From NCBI GenBank assembly GCA_016215625.1, contig JACRIW010000041.1, positions 1 to 64,000 on the forward strand: DNA of 64,000 bases, given 5' to 3'. Below are positions 33,033 to 41,765 of this stretch, piece after piece (the first letter of the stretch is position 1; the number at the start of each line of letters is the position of its first letter). The stretch is from Candidatus Eiseniibacteriota bacterium (lineage in GTDB: Bacteria; Eisenbacteria; RBG-16-71-46). The translations under genes and the position numbers were made by a program. Under the pieces are notes generated by a model. The model had not been told where the DNA came from, searched no databases, and saw nothing but the letters and a program-made list of their open reading frames with translations.

Positions 33033-33965
33033 GTGAAGAACAAGGTCGCCGTCATCGGCGCTGGCAATGTGGGAGCGAGCGCGGCGCTGTACGTCGCCGA
33101 GCGCGGACTCGCGGACGTGGTGCTCATCGATCGTCCGGAGATGGACGGCATGCCGCAGGGCAAGGCCCTCGACATGGCCCAGGCCGCTCCGCTGTGGCAC
33201 AAGGGCGGCAAGATCGAAGGTGCGACCGACCTCGCCGCCGTGAAGGGCGCCGACGTGGTCGTGATGACCGCGGGCTTCCCGCGCAAGCCGGGCATGTCGC
33301 GCAGCGACCTGCTCAAGGCGAACGCCGACATCATCGTGCCCGCGGCGAAGGCCGTGAAGGAGCACGCCCCGAACGCGTACGTCGTCGTCGTGACGAACCC
33401 GCTCGACGTGATGGCGCACCTGTTCTGGAAGACCACGGGCTTCCCGAAGCACCGCGTGCTCGGCATGGCCGGCATCCTCGACTCCGCCCGCTTCCGCGCG
33501 TTCCTCGCGATGGAACTCGGTGTCTCCGGCGCCGACATCCAGGCGATGGTGCTCGGCGGCCACGGCGACTCGATGGTGCCGCTGCCGAAGTACACGACCG
33601 TCGGCGGCATCAGCGTCTCGGATCTCGTCCCGGCCGACCGCCTCGCGTCGATCATCGAGCGCACGCGCAACGGCGGCGCCGAAATCGTGAAGCTCCTCAA
33701 GACGGGCTCGGCCTACTACGCGCCGGCGATGAGCGCCGTCGAGATGGTCGAGGCGATCCTCACCGACCAGAAGCGCATGGTGCCCTGCTCCGTGCTGCTC
33801 GAGGGCGAGTACAACCTGAAGAACCTCTTCATCGGCGTGCCCGTGCTGCTCGGCGGCAAGGGCGTCGAGAAGATCGTCGAACTGAAGCTCGACGCCGCGG
33901 ACCAGGCGGCGCTCGAGAAGTCGGCCAAGGACGTGGCGGACATGATCGCGGAACTCGGCGCCTGA
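33033..33965 (+). CDS. mdh: Malate dehydrogenase (LDH-like type)
   Basis: A 310-residue NAD-dependent enzyme of the TCA cycle. The Rossmann motif is IGAGNVGASAALYVAERGLADVVLID, with Asp ending the second strand (NAD preference). Substrate-site arginines are in GFPRKPGMSRSDLL, followed by VTNPLDVM, the Asp in GMAGILDSARFR, and catalytic His in GGHGDSMVPL. A GTG start follows GGAGG. It is a single-gene unit between two hairpins. Confidence 0.94.
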   Translation: MKNKVAVIGAGNVGASAALYVAERGLADVVLIDRPEMDGMPQGKALDMAQAAPLWHKGGKIEGATDLAAVKGADVVVMTAGFPRKPGMSRSDLLKANADIIVPAAKAVKEHAPNAYVVVVTNPLDVMAHLFWKTTGFPKHRVLGMAGILDSARFRAFLAMELGVSGADIQAMVLGGHGDSMVPLPKYTTVGGISVSDLVPADRLASIIERTRNGGAEIVKLLKTGSAYYAPAMSAVEMVEAILTDQKRMVPCSVLLEGEYNLKNLFIGVPVLLGGKGVEKIVELKLDAADQAALEKSAKDVADMIAELGA

Positions 33966-33990
33966 GTCCGGTCCGCGGCGAAGCTCCACG

Positions 33991-34018
33991 CGGCCCCGGC
34001 GTTCACGCGCCGGGGCCG
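33991..34018 (+). terminator. Hairpin after mdh
   Basis: CGGCCCCGGCG (33991-34001) pairs perfectly with CGCCGGGGCCG (34008-34018) around a 6-nt loop; no T-tract. It lies 26 bases after the mdh stop. Confidence 0.65.
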
Positions 34019-34045
34019 CCGTGTTTCGCGCCGCGAGAAGCGCTG

Positions 34046-34054
34046 TGTTAGCGT
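34046..34054 (+). promoter_or_regulatory. Extended -10 element giving a leaderless or near-leaderless transcript
   Basis: TGT-TAGCGT (34046-34054) predicts +1 near 34061, two bases before the GTG at 34063. No -35 match and no ribosome binding site are visible. Confidence 0.4.
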
Positions 34055-34062
34055 CCGTCGCC

Positions 34063-34653
34063 GTGCGTTTACTCCCTCGACAGTTGCGCTTCCTCGCGTG
34101 CGCCTGCGCCGCCTTCCTGCTCCTCCTGACGGCGCCCGCCCCGGCCGTGGCCGCTTCCACGGCGGACAGCACCGCGGCCGAGTTCGCGCACCTCGCGCGT
34201 ACCGACTCGCTGATCCTCGCCTCGCTCGATCGCATGCGCGGGGTCGTGCAGGGTGCGGACACGATGGTCGCGTGGAAGGTGTTCGAGGCCCACCCGCGCC
34301 GTACCGTCGTACTGCTCATGCCCACGCTCCGCTCGATCCCGCACGGGCTCTCGCTCGGCGCCCCGAACATGGTGTGGCGCGTGCGCGTGCTGCAGCGGCT
34401 CACGGGACTCACGTTCCGGGCGCGCACACGGGCGCGACTGGGAGAGGAAGAGAAGAAATGGCTCGCGCCGGACAGCACCGGCGCCGTGCCGTTCGCGGGC
34501 GAGAACGCCGCACGCGGCATGACGTGGGTGGCGCCGCGCGACGCACAGCGCGACATCCTCGACCAGTGGCGGCGCTGGTGGGACGGGATCAGCCTGTCCA
34601 CGCCGCTGCCCGTGAAGGATCGCTCGCGCGACGGTGCGACGTGGTGGTACTGA
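34063..34653 (+). CDS. Secreted protein of unknown function
   Basis: A 196-residue protein with a typical signal peptide (basic start RLLPRQLR, hydrophobic LACACAAFLLLLTA, cleavage near AVAAS). The mature part is hydrophilic with several Trp/Arg-rich segments (WRVRVLQRLTGLTFRARTRARLG; ILDQWRRWWDGI). I recognise no family. GTG 34063 was chosen over 34021 because the -10 element lies between them and the signal peptide then starts correctly. Confidence 0.6.
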   Translation: MRLLPRQLRFLACACAAFLLLLTAPAPAVAASTADSTAAEFAHLARTDSLILASLDRMRGVVQGADTMVAWKVFEAHPRRTVVLLMPTLRSIPHGLSLGAPNMVWRVRVLQRLTGLTFRARTRARLGEEEKKWLAPDSTGAVPFAGENAARGMTWVAPRDAQRDILDQWRRWWDGISLSTPLPVKDRSRDGATWWY

Positions 34654-34687
34654 GCGCTCCCGAGCACGCCCGGGGCCGCCGCGCCTG

Positions 34688-35044
34688 ATGCGCCCGGAGT
34701 TCGTCACGGTCGCGCTGCTCGCCGCGAGCAACGTCTTCATGACGCTCGCGTGGTATGGGCACCTCCGGAACATGAAGGACCGGCCCTGGTTCGTGGCCGC
34801 GCTCGTGTCGTGGGGGATCGCGCTCTTCGAGTACCTGCTGCAGGTGCCGGCCAACCGGATCGGGCACCGCGTGATGAGCGTCTCGCAGCTCAAGATCCTG
34901 CAGGAAGCGATCACGCTCACCGTGTTCGTCCCGTTCGCGATCCTGTTCCTGCGCGAGCGGCCTCGGCTCGACTTCCTGTGGGCGGCTCTGTGCATGCTCG
35001 CCGCGGTCTGGTTCGTGTTCCGCGGCGCCTCCGCACGGCCCTGA
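34688..35044 (+). CDS. DMT-family (DUF486) small membrane protein
   Basis: A 118-residue protein with four predicted membrane helices. The sequence LLAASNVFMTLAWYGHLRNM, then WGIALFEYLLQVPANRIGH and LKILQEAITLTVFVPFAI, is the DUF486 pattern. Members are related to small drug/metabolite transporters but lack a proven substrate. The ATG lies 34 bases after the preceding unknown gene, so the two may be co-transcribed. Confidence 0.82.
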   Translation: MRPEFVTVALLAASNVFMTLAWYGHLRNMKDRPWFVAALVSWGIALFEYLLQVPANRIGHRVMSVSQLKILQEAITLTVFVPFAILFLRERPRLDFLWAALCMLAAVWFVFRGASARP

Positions 35045-35073
35045 CGGGAGCGCTTCGCCCCGGCCGTCCCGTG

Positions 35074-35082
35074 TGCTAGTTT
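35074..35082 (+). promoter_or_regulatory. Extended -10 element upstream of kdsB
   Basis: TGC-TAGTTT (35074-35082), with only a poor -35 (TTCGCC, 17 bp upstream). The leader of about 105 nt holds two small hairpins, CCCGTG/CACGGG (35088-35101) and CCGGC/GCCGG (35166-35179); the second stands just before the ribosome binding site. Confidence 0.45.
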
Positions 35083-35194
35083 GCCGTCCCGTGTTCACGG
35101 GAATCCGGCCATCCACCGTCGCCGCCTCGGGCGCTTCCCTCGTCCGTGACGGCGCGTCTCTTTTTCCGGCCTTCGCCGGCCCGGGAGTGTGCGC

Positions 35195-35923
35195 GTGAGC
35201 GCGCGTGTCCTCGCCGTCATTCCGGCGCGTTTCGGCGCCCAGCGTTTTCCCGGCAAGCCTCTCGCGACGCTGTGGGGGAAGCCGATGCTCCAGCACGTCT
35301 GGGAGCGGGCGCGCGCGGCGGAGGGGCTCGACGAACTCGTGATCGCGACCGACGACGAGCGCATCGAGCGCGTGGCGCGCGCCTTCGGAGCCGACGTCGA
35401 GATGACCTCGCCCGAGTGCGCGAGCGGTACCGACCGCGTCGCCGAGGTGGCGCGCCGCCGACCGGCCGCGGACATCGTCTTCAACCTGCAGGGCGACGAG
35501 CCCGAGCTCGAGACGGAAGCCGTCACCGGCCTCGTGCGCGCGATGCGCGAACGGCCGGACGTGCGCATGGGCACGATCGCGCACCACGAGCCGGACGCGA
35601 CGCTGTTCCTGTCCGAGAACGTCGTGAAGTGCGTCGTCGACGACGCGGGCTTCGCGCTCTATTTCAGCCGCGCCGACCTCGCGGGCGCCTCGCGTGGCGG
35701 CCCGGCGCTGCGCCACGCGGGCGTGTACGCGTTCCGGCGCGACCTGCTGCTCGAGTTCTCCACGTGGCCTCCGGGCGCGCTCGAGCGGGCCGAACGGCTC
35801 GAGCAGCTGCGCGCGGTCGAACGCGGGGTGCGCATCTTCGTCGTGAAGGGCGCGCGCCCGTTCGCGGGCGTGGACACTCCCGAGCAGATGGCCGCCCTCG
35901 AAGCGCGGGGGCCCCGGTCGTGA
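35195..35923 (+). CDS. kdsB: 3-deoxy-manno-octulosonate cytidylyltransferase (CMP-KDO synthetase)
   Basis: A 242-residue enzyme that activates KDO with CTP before transfer to lipid A. Motifs are VIPARFGAQRFPGKPLATLWGKPML (nucleotide loop), IATDDERI, TSPECASGTDRVAEV, VFNLQGDEPE and HAGVYAFRRDLL. The GTG at 35195 has GGGAG 7 nt upstream. It is followed by pyrG, which makes its CTP substrate; this kdsB-pyrG pairing is known in Chlamydia. Confidence 0.93.
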   Translation: MSARVLAVIPARFGAQRFPGKPLATLWGKPMLQHVWERARAAEGLDELVIATDDERIERVARAFGADVEMTSPECASGTDRVAEVARRRPAADIVFNLQGDEPELETEAVTGLVRAMRERPDVRMGTIAHHEPDATLFLSENVVKCVVDDAGFALYFSRADLAGASRGGPALRHAGVYAFRRDLLLEFSTWPPGALERAERLEQLRAVERGVRIFVVKGARPFAGVDTPEQMAALEARGPRS

Positions 35924-35980
35924 TGTTCCTTTCTTCGATTTCCTTCGTTCCGGTTCGCAACTCCTGAGAGGGGGAGAGCC

Positions 35981-37651
35981 TTGGCCAAGATCGTCGTCGT
36001 CACCGGTGGTGTGGTTTCTTCGCTCGGCAAGGGCATCGCTGCCGCGTCGCTCGGGCTGCTGCTCAAGGCACGCGGTCTGCGGGTCACCATCCAGAAGCTC
36101 GATCCCTACCTGAACATCGATCCGGGCACGATGAGCCCGTTCCAGCACGGCGAAGTCTTCGTCACCGACGACGGCGCCGAGACCGACCTCGATCTCGGGC
36201 ACTACGAGCGGTTCACGCACGCCTCCGTCACGCGCAGCCACAACGTGACCGCGGGGCAGATCTACGACTCGATCCTCTCGCGCGAGCGCCGCGGCGACTA
36301 CCTCGGCCGCACCGTGCAGGTGATTCCCCACGTCACGGACGAGATCAAGCGCCGCATCCACTCGCTCTCGCTCATGACCGAAGCCGACGTGCACATCGTC
36401 GAGATCGGTGGCACCGTCGGCGACATCGAGTCGCTGCCGTTCCTCGAGGCTGTCCGCCAGCTCAAGCTCGAACTGCGCCGCGACGTGATCTTCGTGCACG
36501 TGACGCTCGTGCCGTTCATCAAGGCGGCGGGCGAGGTGAAGACGAAGCCAACGCAGCACTCGGTCAAGGAACTGCGCGAGATCGGCATCCAGGCGGACAT
36601 CCTGCTCTGCCGTTCCGAGGCGCCCCTCGACTCCGACGTGCGCGAGAAGATCGCCCTGTTCTGCAACGTGCCGACCGAGGCCGTGATCTCGGCGACCGAC
36701 GTGAAGTCCATCTACGAGGTGCCCGGCGTGTTCCACGAGGGCGGGCTCGACGAGCTCGTCGTGCAGATGCTCGGGCTGCCGTCGCGCGACGTGCAGCCGC
36801 CGGATCTCGCTTCGTGGAACACGTTCGTGCGCCGTGTGACGCACCCGGGCCGGCAGTGCGAGATCGCGATCGTGGGCAAGTACACGCACGTGCGCGACGC
36901 CTACAAGAGCGTGATCGAGGCGCTCATCCACGCGGGCGCCGCGAACGACGCGCGCGTGAACCTGCGCTGGGTCGAGAGCACCGACGTCGAGCAGCAGGGC
37001 GCCGCGGCGGTCCTGTCCGACGTGGACGGCATCTGCGTGCCGGGGGGCTTCGGCGAGCGCGGCGTCGAGGGCAAGATCGCGACGGTGCAGTTCGCGCGCG
37101 AGAAGAGCATTCCGTACTTCGGCCTCTGCCTCGGCATGCAGGTCGCGACGATCGAGTTCGCGCGCCACGTCGTGGGCTGGGCGGACGCGAACTCGAGCGA
37201 GTTCGACCCGTCGAGCGAGCACAAGGTGATCGACCTGCTCGCCGATCAGGCCGGCGTGACCGAGAAGGGCGGCACCATGCGCCTCGGCGCGTACAAGTGC
37301 GCACTGCGCGAGGGCAGCCTCGCCGCACGCGCCTACGGCCAGAGCGAGGTCGAGGAGCGCCACCGTCACCGCTACGAGCTGAACAACAAGTACGCGCAGC
37401 AGCTCACCTCGCGCGGGCTCGTGCTGTCGGGCAAGTGCGTCGGCCGCGAACTCGTCGAGATCGTCGAGCTTCCCGACCATCCGTGGTTCCTCGCGGTGCA
37501 GTTCCATCCGGAGCTGAAGTCCCGGCCGCAGGATCCGCATCCGTTGTTCCGCGACTTCGTGCGCGCCACGCTCGAACGCCGCCGCGCGCGGCTCGGGGGC
37601 GACGCGTTCGATCCGGCGACGGAATCCGCCACCGAGCGGGCCGAGGCCTGA
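35981..37651 (+). CDS. pyrG: CTP synthase
   Basis: A 556-residue enzyme that aminates UTP to CTP using glutamine. The N-terminal synthetase domain starts [22 protein letters not shown] and includes [23 protein letters not shown]-type sequence and [15 protein letters not shown]. The class I glutaminase domain has nucleophile Cys383 in FGLCLGMQ and the His-Glu pair in VQFHPELKS. The TTG start follows GAGAGGGGG. Its stop overlaps the kdsA start by one base, so CTP supply is coupled to KDO synthesis. Confidence 0.96.
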   Translation: MAKIVVVTGGVVSSLGKGIAAASLGLLLKARGLRVTIQKLDPYLNIDPGTMSPFQHGEVFVTDDGAETDLDLGHYERFTHASVTRSHNVTAGQIYDSILSRERRGDYLGRTVQVIPHVTDEIKRRIHSLSLMTEADVHIVEIGGTVGDIESLPFLEAVRQLKLELRRDVIFVHVTLVPFIKAAGEVKTKPTQHSVKELREIGIQADILLCRSEAPLDSDVREKIALFCNVPTEAVISATDVKSIYEVPGVFHEGGLDELVVQMLGLPSRDVQPPDLASWNTFVRRVTHPGRQCEIAIVGKYTHVRDAYKSVIEALIHAGAANDARVNLRWVESTDVEQQGAAAVLSDVDGICVPGGFGERGVEGKIATVQFAREKSIPYFGLCLGMQVATIEFARHVVGWADANSSEFDPSSEHKVIDLLADQAGVTEKGGTMRLGAYKCALREGSLAARAYGQSEVEERHRHRYELNNKYAQQLTSRGLVLSGKCVGRELVEIVELPDHPWFLAVQFHPELKSRPQDPHPLFRDFVRATLERRRARLGGDAFDPATESATERAEA

Positions 37652-38472
37652 TGCGCACCTTCGCGATCGGGAACGCCGTCGCGGGCGGGGAACGCCTGCT
37701 CGTCCTGTCCGGCCCGTGCGTGGTCGAGAGCGAAGCGATGTGCCTGACGGTCGCCGAGCGCATGCGCGACCTGTGTGCCGCGCGCGCGCTGCCGTTCGTG
37801 TTCAAGGCCTCCTACCGCAAGGCGAACCGCTCGAGCGGCGCGTCCTTCGCCGGACTCGGCATGGACGAGGCGCTCGCCGTGCTCGCGAAGGTGAAGCGCG
37901 AACTCGGCGTGCCGGTCGTGACCGACGTGCACGAGGAGGGGGAAGTGGCGGCCGCGGCCGAAGTGGCCGACGTGCTGCAGATCCCGGCGTTCCTCTGTCG
38001 CCAGACCGGACTGCTCGTGACGGCCGCGCGCACCGGCCGCGCGGTGAACGTGAAGAAGGGCCAGTTCCTGGCGCCCGCCGACATGCGCAACGCCGCCGAG
38101 AAGATCACCGGTGCCGGCAACGACCGCGTGCTGCTCACCGAGCGCGGCACGACGTTCGGCTACGGCGACCTCGTGGTGGACATGCGCGGCCTCGTCGTGA
38201 TGCGCGAACTCGGCTGGCCCGTGCTGTACGACGCGACCCACAGCCTGCAGCGCCCCGGCGGGACCACGACCGGCGGCGACCGGCGCTTCGCGCATCCGCT
38301 CATGCGGGCCGCGGTCGCGACCGGTCTCGACGGCCTGTTCTTCGAAACACATCCCGACCCGGAGCACGCACTCAGCGACGCGGCGACGCAGCTGCCGCTC
38401 GACCGGGCGGCCGCATTCCTCGACGAAGCCTGCCGCGTCCGCGACGCGGTGGCGGAGGTGACCCGTGGCTGA
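37651..38472 (+). CDS. kdsA: 3-deoxy-8-phosphooctulonate synthase (KDO-8-P synthase)
   Basis: A 273-residue TIM-barrel aldolase that condenses arabinose-5-phosphate with phosphoenolpyruvate. Signatures are SGPCVVESEAM, FKASYRKANRSS, TDVHEEGEV, LQIPAFLCRQTGLL, NVKKGQFLAP, ERGTTFGYGDLVVDMR and DATHSLQRPGG. The sequence shows Cys in SGPC; the family has metal-dependent and metal-independent forms and I did not assign one. Coupled to pyrG and kdsC. Confidence 0.95.
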   Translation: MRTFAIGNAVAGGERLLVLSGPCVVESEAMCLTVAERMRDLCAARALPFVFKASYRKANRSSGASFAGLGMDEALAVLAKVKRELGVPVVTDVHEEGEVAAAAEVADVLQIPAFLCRQTGLLVTAARTGRAVNVKKGQFLAPADMRNAAEKITGAGNDRVLLTERGTTFGYGDLVVDMRGLVVMRELGWPVLYDATHSLQRPGGTTTGGDRRFAHPLMRAAVATGLDGLFFETHPDPEHALSDAATQLPLDRAAAFLDEACRVRDAVAEVTRG

Positions 38473-38989
38473 CGCCCCGTTCGCGCATCCCGTGCGCATC
38501 CTGTTCCTCGACGTGGACGGGACGATGACCAACGGCGTCATCGGCTTCACGAAGGAGGGGGACTACCGCAGCTTCTGGGTGCGGGACGGCATCGCGCTCG
38601 AATGGGCGCGCTCGCTCGGTGTGCTGCCGGTGGCGATCTCCGGCCGCCATTCGCTCGCCGTCGAGGCGCGCATGCACGACCTCAAGCTCGAGCACTACCT
38701 CGGGGCGCGCGACAAGGTCGCGATCGCCGAGAAGATCCTCGCGCGCGAACAGGCGCGCTGGGAGGAGTGCGTGATGGTGGGCGACGACCTGCCGGACGTG
38801 CCGATGCTCCGGCGCGTCGGCTGGCCGGTCGCGGTCGCCGACGCCTGTCCCGACATCCTGCCGTACGCGAAGACCGTCACGAAGGCGCGCGCCGGCTTCG
38901 GCGCCGTGCGCGAGGTCGTCGAGACCGTGCTGCGCCACAACGGTGTCTGGGACGAAGTGCTCCGCCGCTACGAAGCCGGGAGCCGGTGA
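38465..38989 (+). CDS. kdsC: KDO-8-phosphate phosphatase (HAD family)
   Basis: A 174-residue small HAD phosphatase releasing KDO from KDO-8-P. The nucleophile motif is FLDVDGTMTNG, followed by FWVRDGIALEW, ISGRHS and MVGDDLPDVPML (metal-binding Asp pair). It overlaps kdsA by 8 bases and shares one base with kdsD. Length is normal for the KdsC tetramer type. Confidence 0.93.
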   Translation: MADAPFAHPVRILFLDVDGTMTNGVIGFTKEGDYRSFWVRDGIALEWARSLGVLPVAISGRHSLAVEARMHDLKLEHYLGARDKVAIAEKILAREQARWEECVMVGDDLPDVPMLRRVGWPVAVADACPDILPYAKTVTKARAGFGAVREVVETVLRHNGVWDEVLRRYEAGSR

Positions 38990-39960
38990 TGGTGAAGCGC
39001 CCGATCGACCTCGCGCGTGCCGTCGTCCGCACCGAAGCCGCCGCCGTCGCCGCGCTCGAAGCGCGCATCGGCCCGGAGTTCGAGCGTGCGGTCGAACTGC
39101 TCGCCGCCTGCCGCGGCAAGGTGATCGTGTCGGGCGTCGGGAAGTCCGGCCTGATCGGCCAGAAGCTCGCCGCGACGCTCACGAGCACGGGCACGCCGGC
39201 GGTGTTCCTGCACCCGAGCGACGCCATGCACGGCGACGCCGGGCTCTTCGCCAAGGGCGAGGTGGCGCTGTTCATCTCGAAGAGCGGCGCGACCGAGGAA
39301 CTGCTCGCGCTCATGCCGTACCTCGAGCGTCTCGGGCTGCCGCTCGTCGCGATCGTGACCCAGCCGGGCTCGCCGCTCGCCGCGCGCGCGAACGCCGCGC
39401 TCGTGCTCGGACCGGTGACCGAGGCCTGCCCGCTCGACCTCACGCCGACCACGAGCATCACGCTCACCCAGGTGATGGGGGACTGCCTCGCGGTCGCGCT
39501 CATGGAGCAGCGCGGCTTCGCCGCCGAGGACTTCCGGTTCCTGCACCCGGGCGGTGTGATCGGTCATGCCGCCGCTCGCCGGGTCGGCGAACTCATGCAC
39601 GCGGGAGCGGCGCTGCCTCGCGTGCCCGAGAGTGCCTCGCTGCGCGAGGTCATGCTCGAGATCATGAACAAGCGGCTCGGCATCACGACGGTCGTGGACG
39701 CCTCGGGCGTGCTCGCCGGGGTCGTCACCGACGGCGACTTCAAGCGCATGCTCATGAAGCACTCGGATCCGTGGGGCCTGAAGGCCGCCGATCTGTCGTC
39801 GCCACATCCGAGCACGATCGCCGCCGACGCGCTCGTCGCGAGCGCCGTGCGCGTCATGGAAGAGCGGCCCGAGGGGCCGATCACCGCGCTCGTGGTCGTG
39901 GACGACGCTCGCCGCCCGCTCGGCGTCCTGCACCTGCACGACTGCCTTCGCGCGCGCTGA
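38989..39960 (+). CDS. kdsD: Arabinose-5-phosphate isomerase
   Basis: A 323-residue isomerase that converts ribulose-5-P to arabinose-5-P, the first step of KDO synthesis. The SIS domain contains GKVIVSGVGKSGLIGQKLAATL, LHPSDAMHGD and FISKSGATEELL. Two CBS domains fill the C-terminal third (GITTVVDASGVLAGVVTDGDFKR and ITALVVVDDARRPLGVLHLHD). It completes the set kdsD-A-C-B within five consecutive genes. Confidence 0.94.
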   Translation: MVKRPIDLARAVVRTEAAAVAALEARIGPEFERAVELLAACRGKVIVSGVGKSGLIGQKLAATLTSTGTPAVFLHPSDAMHGDAGLFAKGEVALFISKSGATEELLALMPYLERLGLPLVAIVTQPGSPLAARANAALVLGPVTEACPLDLTPTTSITLTQVMGDCLAVALMEQRGFAAEDFRFLHPGGVIGHAAARRVGELMHAGAALPRVPESASLREVMLEIMNKRLGITTVVDASGVLAGVVTDGDFKRMLMKHSDPWGLKAADLSSPHPSTIAADALVASAVRVMEERPEGPITALVVVDDARRPLGVLHLHDCLRAR

Positions 39961-39970
39961 CTCGCGGCGC

Positions 39971-40000
39971 CGCACCGCGCCGCACCGCGCCCCACCGCGC
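39971..40000. repeat. Three tandem 10-bp repeats
   Basis: CGCACCGCGC occurs at 39971-39980 and 39981-39990, with a one-base variant CCCACCGCGC at 39991-40000. It lies between the convergent ends of kdsD and the hydrolase gene. No stable terminator hairpin was seen in this 51-base gap. Confidence 0.7.
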
Positions 40001-40011
40001 CGGGGGCGCGG

Positions 40012-40860
40012 CTACCGTTCCGAGAAAAACTCGAGCACGCGCGCGTTCACGAGCTCGGGCTTTTCGAGCATGGCTCCGTGCGAGGCGCCCGGCACGATCC
40101 ACAGCCGCGCTCCGGGAATCGCACGGGCGATGGACTCCGTGTGGTCGCGACGAACCAGGTCGTGCTCGCCCGCGCACACGAGCACGCGCGCACGGATGCG
40201 CGCGAGATCGGCCGCCGTCCACCGCGGCTGGGTCCGCCAGAGCGCGAGCACGCGCGTCATCGCCTCGACGTAGCGCGTCGTGTCGGGAGCGAGCGCGACC
40301 CATGCCGCGCGCGTACCCGGGCCGAGACTGTCCGGAGTCGCGGTCGCGGCCCAGCGCTGGTCGGGCTCGTTCAGGCCGGTGGGGTCGACGTTGGCGCCGA
40401 AGGTCACGAGCCGCCGGACACGGTCGGGATGGTGCATGGCGAGGTCGAGCCCGATGTTGCCCCCGTCGCTCCAGCCCATCACGTCCACCTGTTTCACGCC
40501 GAGATGATCGAGCAGCGCGATCATGTCCTCGGCCATCGCGTGGTAGGTGAGCGAATCGTCGCGGCACGTCGTGCGCCCCTGGCAGCAGCAGTCGGGCACG
40601 ATCAGCCGGTGCGAACGCTCGAACGCCCCGACCTGGTGCTCGAACTGGCGGCCGTCGCCCGCGCCTCCGTGCAGCAGCAGCAGGGGCAGTCCCGAGCCGC
40701 GCAGTTCGTAGTAGGTGACGAGCCCCCGCGCCTCGAGCCGGGCGGCCCGCACGGCGGCAGTGGTGCCGGCGGCGGGCGCGGCGAGCGGCGCCGACGGCAG
40801 CAGCAGGGCGGCGAGGGCGGCGAGGGCGAGCAGGAACGGGAGGGTGCGCGGCGGGTGCAT
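40012..40860 (-). CDS. Exported alpha/beta hydrolase
   Basis: A 282-residue protein with a signal peptide (hydrophobic LPFLLALAALAALLLPSA, then an APAAG cleavage region). The alpha/beta hydrolase fold is clear: oxyanion loop LLLLHGGAGDG, nucleophile Ser in GWSDGG, Asp in AGEHD, catalytic His in GASHGAM. Where the family has PDxRGxGxS, this protein reads PDCCCQGRTTCRDD, with three consecutive cysteines. The substrate is unknown. ATG 40860 was chosen because it starts the signal peptide; the longer frame has no export signal. Confidence 0.8.
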   Translation of the reverse strand: MHPPRTLPFLLALAALAALLLPSAPLAAPAAGTTAAVRAARLEARGLVTYYELRGSGLPLLLLHGGAGDGRQFEHQVGAFERSHRLIVPDCCCQGRTTCRDDSLTYHAMAEDMIALLDHLGVKQVDVMGWSDGGNIGLDLAMHHPDRVRRLVTFGANVDPTGLNEPDQRWAATATPDSLGPGTRAAWVALAPDTTRYVEAMTRVLALWRTQPRWTAADLARIRARVLVCAGEHDLVRRDHTESIARAIPGARLWIVPGASHGAMLEKPELVNARVLEFFSER

Positions 40861-41073
40861 GCGCGGCAATCTCGCATGCGGACCACCCCTCGGCCAGTTC
40901 CCCGAGGCGGCCGCAGGTCGGCCGCAGGCGAAGGCGGCGCCATGTACGGCCGAACCGGGGCCGGCGGGAGGGGCGTCCAACCGGGTGACGAATCGTGGAC
41001 GAAAGGGACCATTCACTGGTCAAGAGAACGCCCCGAAAGCCCGATAAGTCCAAGTGTGCCCCGAGGATGTCCG
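40861..41073. other. Divergent intergenic region, no gene seen
   Basis: The gap between the divergent hydrolase and lptC is 317 bases. Its left part carries a direct repeat, GGCCGCAGG, twice about 12 bases apart (near 40910-40930), and no convincing minus-strand promoter. No ORF with a ribosome binding site was found. The right part holds the two lptC promoters listed separately. Confidence 0.5.
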
Positions 41074-41089
41074 TGGCACATGCCGTGCT
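41074..41089 (+). promoter_or_regulatory. Sigma-54 (-24/-12) promoter of the lptC-lptB-rpoN operon
   Basis: TGGCACA-TGCC-GTGCT has GG and GC exactly 10 bp apart and matches TGGCACR-N4-TTGCW at all but one specified position. Predicted +1 is near 41100, 78 nt before lptC. The same substitution (GTGC for TTGC) occurs in the promoter at 15820. It overlaps the -35 of the sigma-70 promoter at 41089. Confidence 0.6.
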
Positions 41090-41117
41090 TGCAGACGCCG
41101 TGCCCGATTGCTAGCGT
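41089..41117 (+). promoter_or_regulatory. Sigma-70-type promoter of the lptC operon
   Basis: TTGCAG (41089-41094), a 17-bp spacer and TAGCGT (41112-41117) with TGC extension. Predicted +1 is 41124. Because its -35 begins at the last base of the sigma-54 element, the two holoenzymes should compete. Confidence 0.5.
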
Positions 41118-41177
41118 GCCCCCACGTGGCACGGAAGCCACAGTCACAGGCGCAGTTCACCCGACGGACCCCCAGCC

Positions 41178-41765
41178 ATGACCTTTCGCCCAGCCCTGAG
41201 AAGTCTCCTGGGCGCTGCCCTGCCCTTCGGCCTGCTGGCCGTCCTGGCGGCGGGCTGCGCGCCCGGGCGCGAGAGGAGCGCGGTCGGGTCACCCGCCGAG
41301 ATGCCGGACCAGGAGGTCACGGACTTCGTGCTCACGGAGACCGATCAGGGCGCGCCCAAGTGGACGCTGCGTTCCAAGTACGCGGCGACGTACACGTCGC
41401 GCAGCCTCGTGGTGGCGCGCGACGTCCGCGTCGACTTCTTCGACGAGAACGGCGAGCGATCCTCCGAGCTCACGGCGCGCGAGGGCGAGATCCAGCAGGA
41501 CACGCGCGACATGACGGCGCGCGGCAACGTCGTGCTCACCACTTCCGAAGGCACGCGCATGACCACCCAGGAAATGCGCTTCAGCAACACGCAGCAGCTG
41601 ATCACGAGCACGAAGCTCGTGCGCGTCGAGCGCGAGGGGAGCACGCTGGAAGGCGTGGGCTTCTCGAGCGATCCCGACCTGCGCCGCTTCGAGTTCAAGT
41701 CGCAGGTGGACGCCACGGTGCGCACGCGCAACGGCGCGATCCTCGAAACCCGGCGGAAGCCATGA
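41178..41765 (+). CDS. lptC: LPS export protein LptC (lipoprotein-like)
   Basis: A 195-residue LptC-family protein. The N-terminal hydrophobic segment ends in LAAGC, a lipobox, so it may be lipid-anchored rather than held by the usual transmembrane helix. The periplasmic part has the beta-jellyroll pattern of LptC (VTDFVLTETDQGAPKWTLRS; ELTAREGEIQQDTRDMTARGNVVL). It passes LPS from the inner-membrane transporter towards LptA. It overlaps lptB by 4 bases; lptA, often between them, is absent. Confidence 0.82.
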   Translation: MTFRPALRSLLGAALPFGLLAVLAAGCAPGRERSAVGSPAEMPDQEVTDFVLTETDQGAPKWTLRSKYAATYTSRSLVVARDVRVDFFDENGERSSELTAREGEIQQDTRDMTARGNVVLTTSEGTRMTTQEMRFSNTQQLITSTKLVRVEREGSTLEGVGFSSDPDLRRFEFKSQVDATVRTRNGAILETRRKP

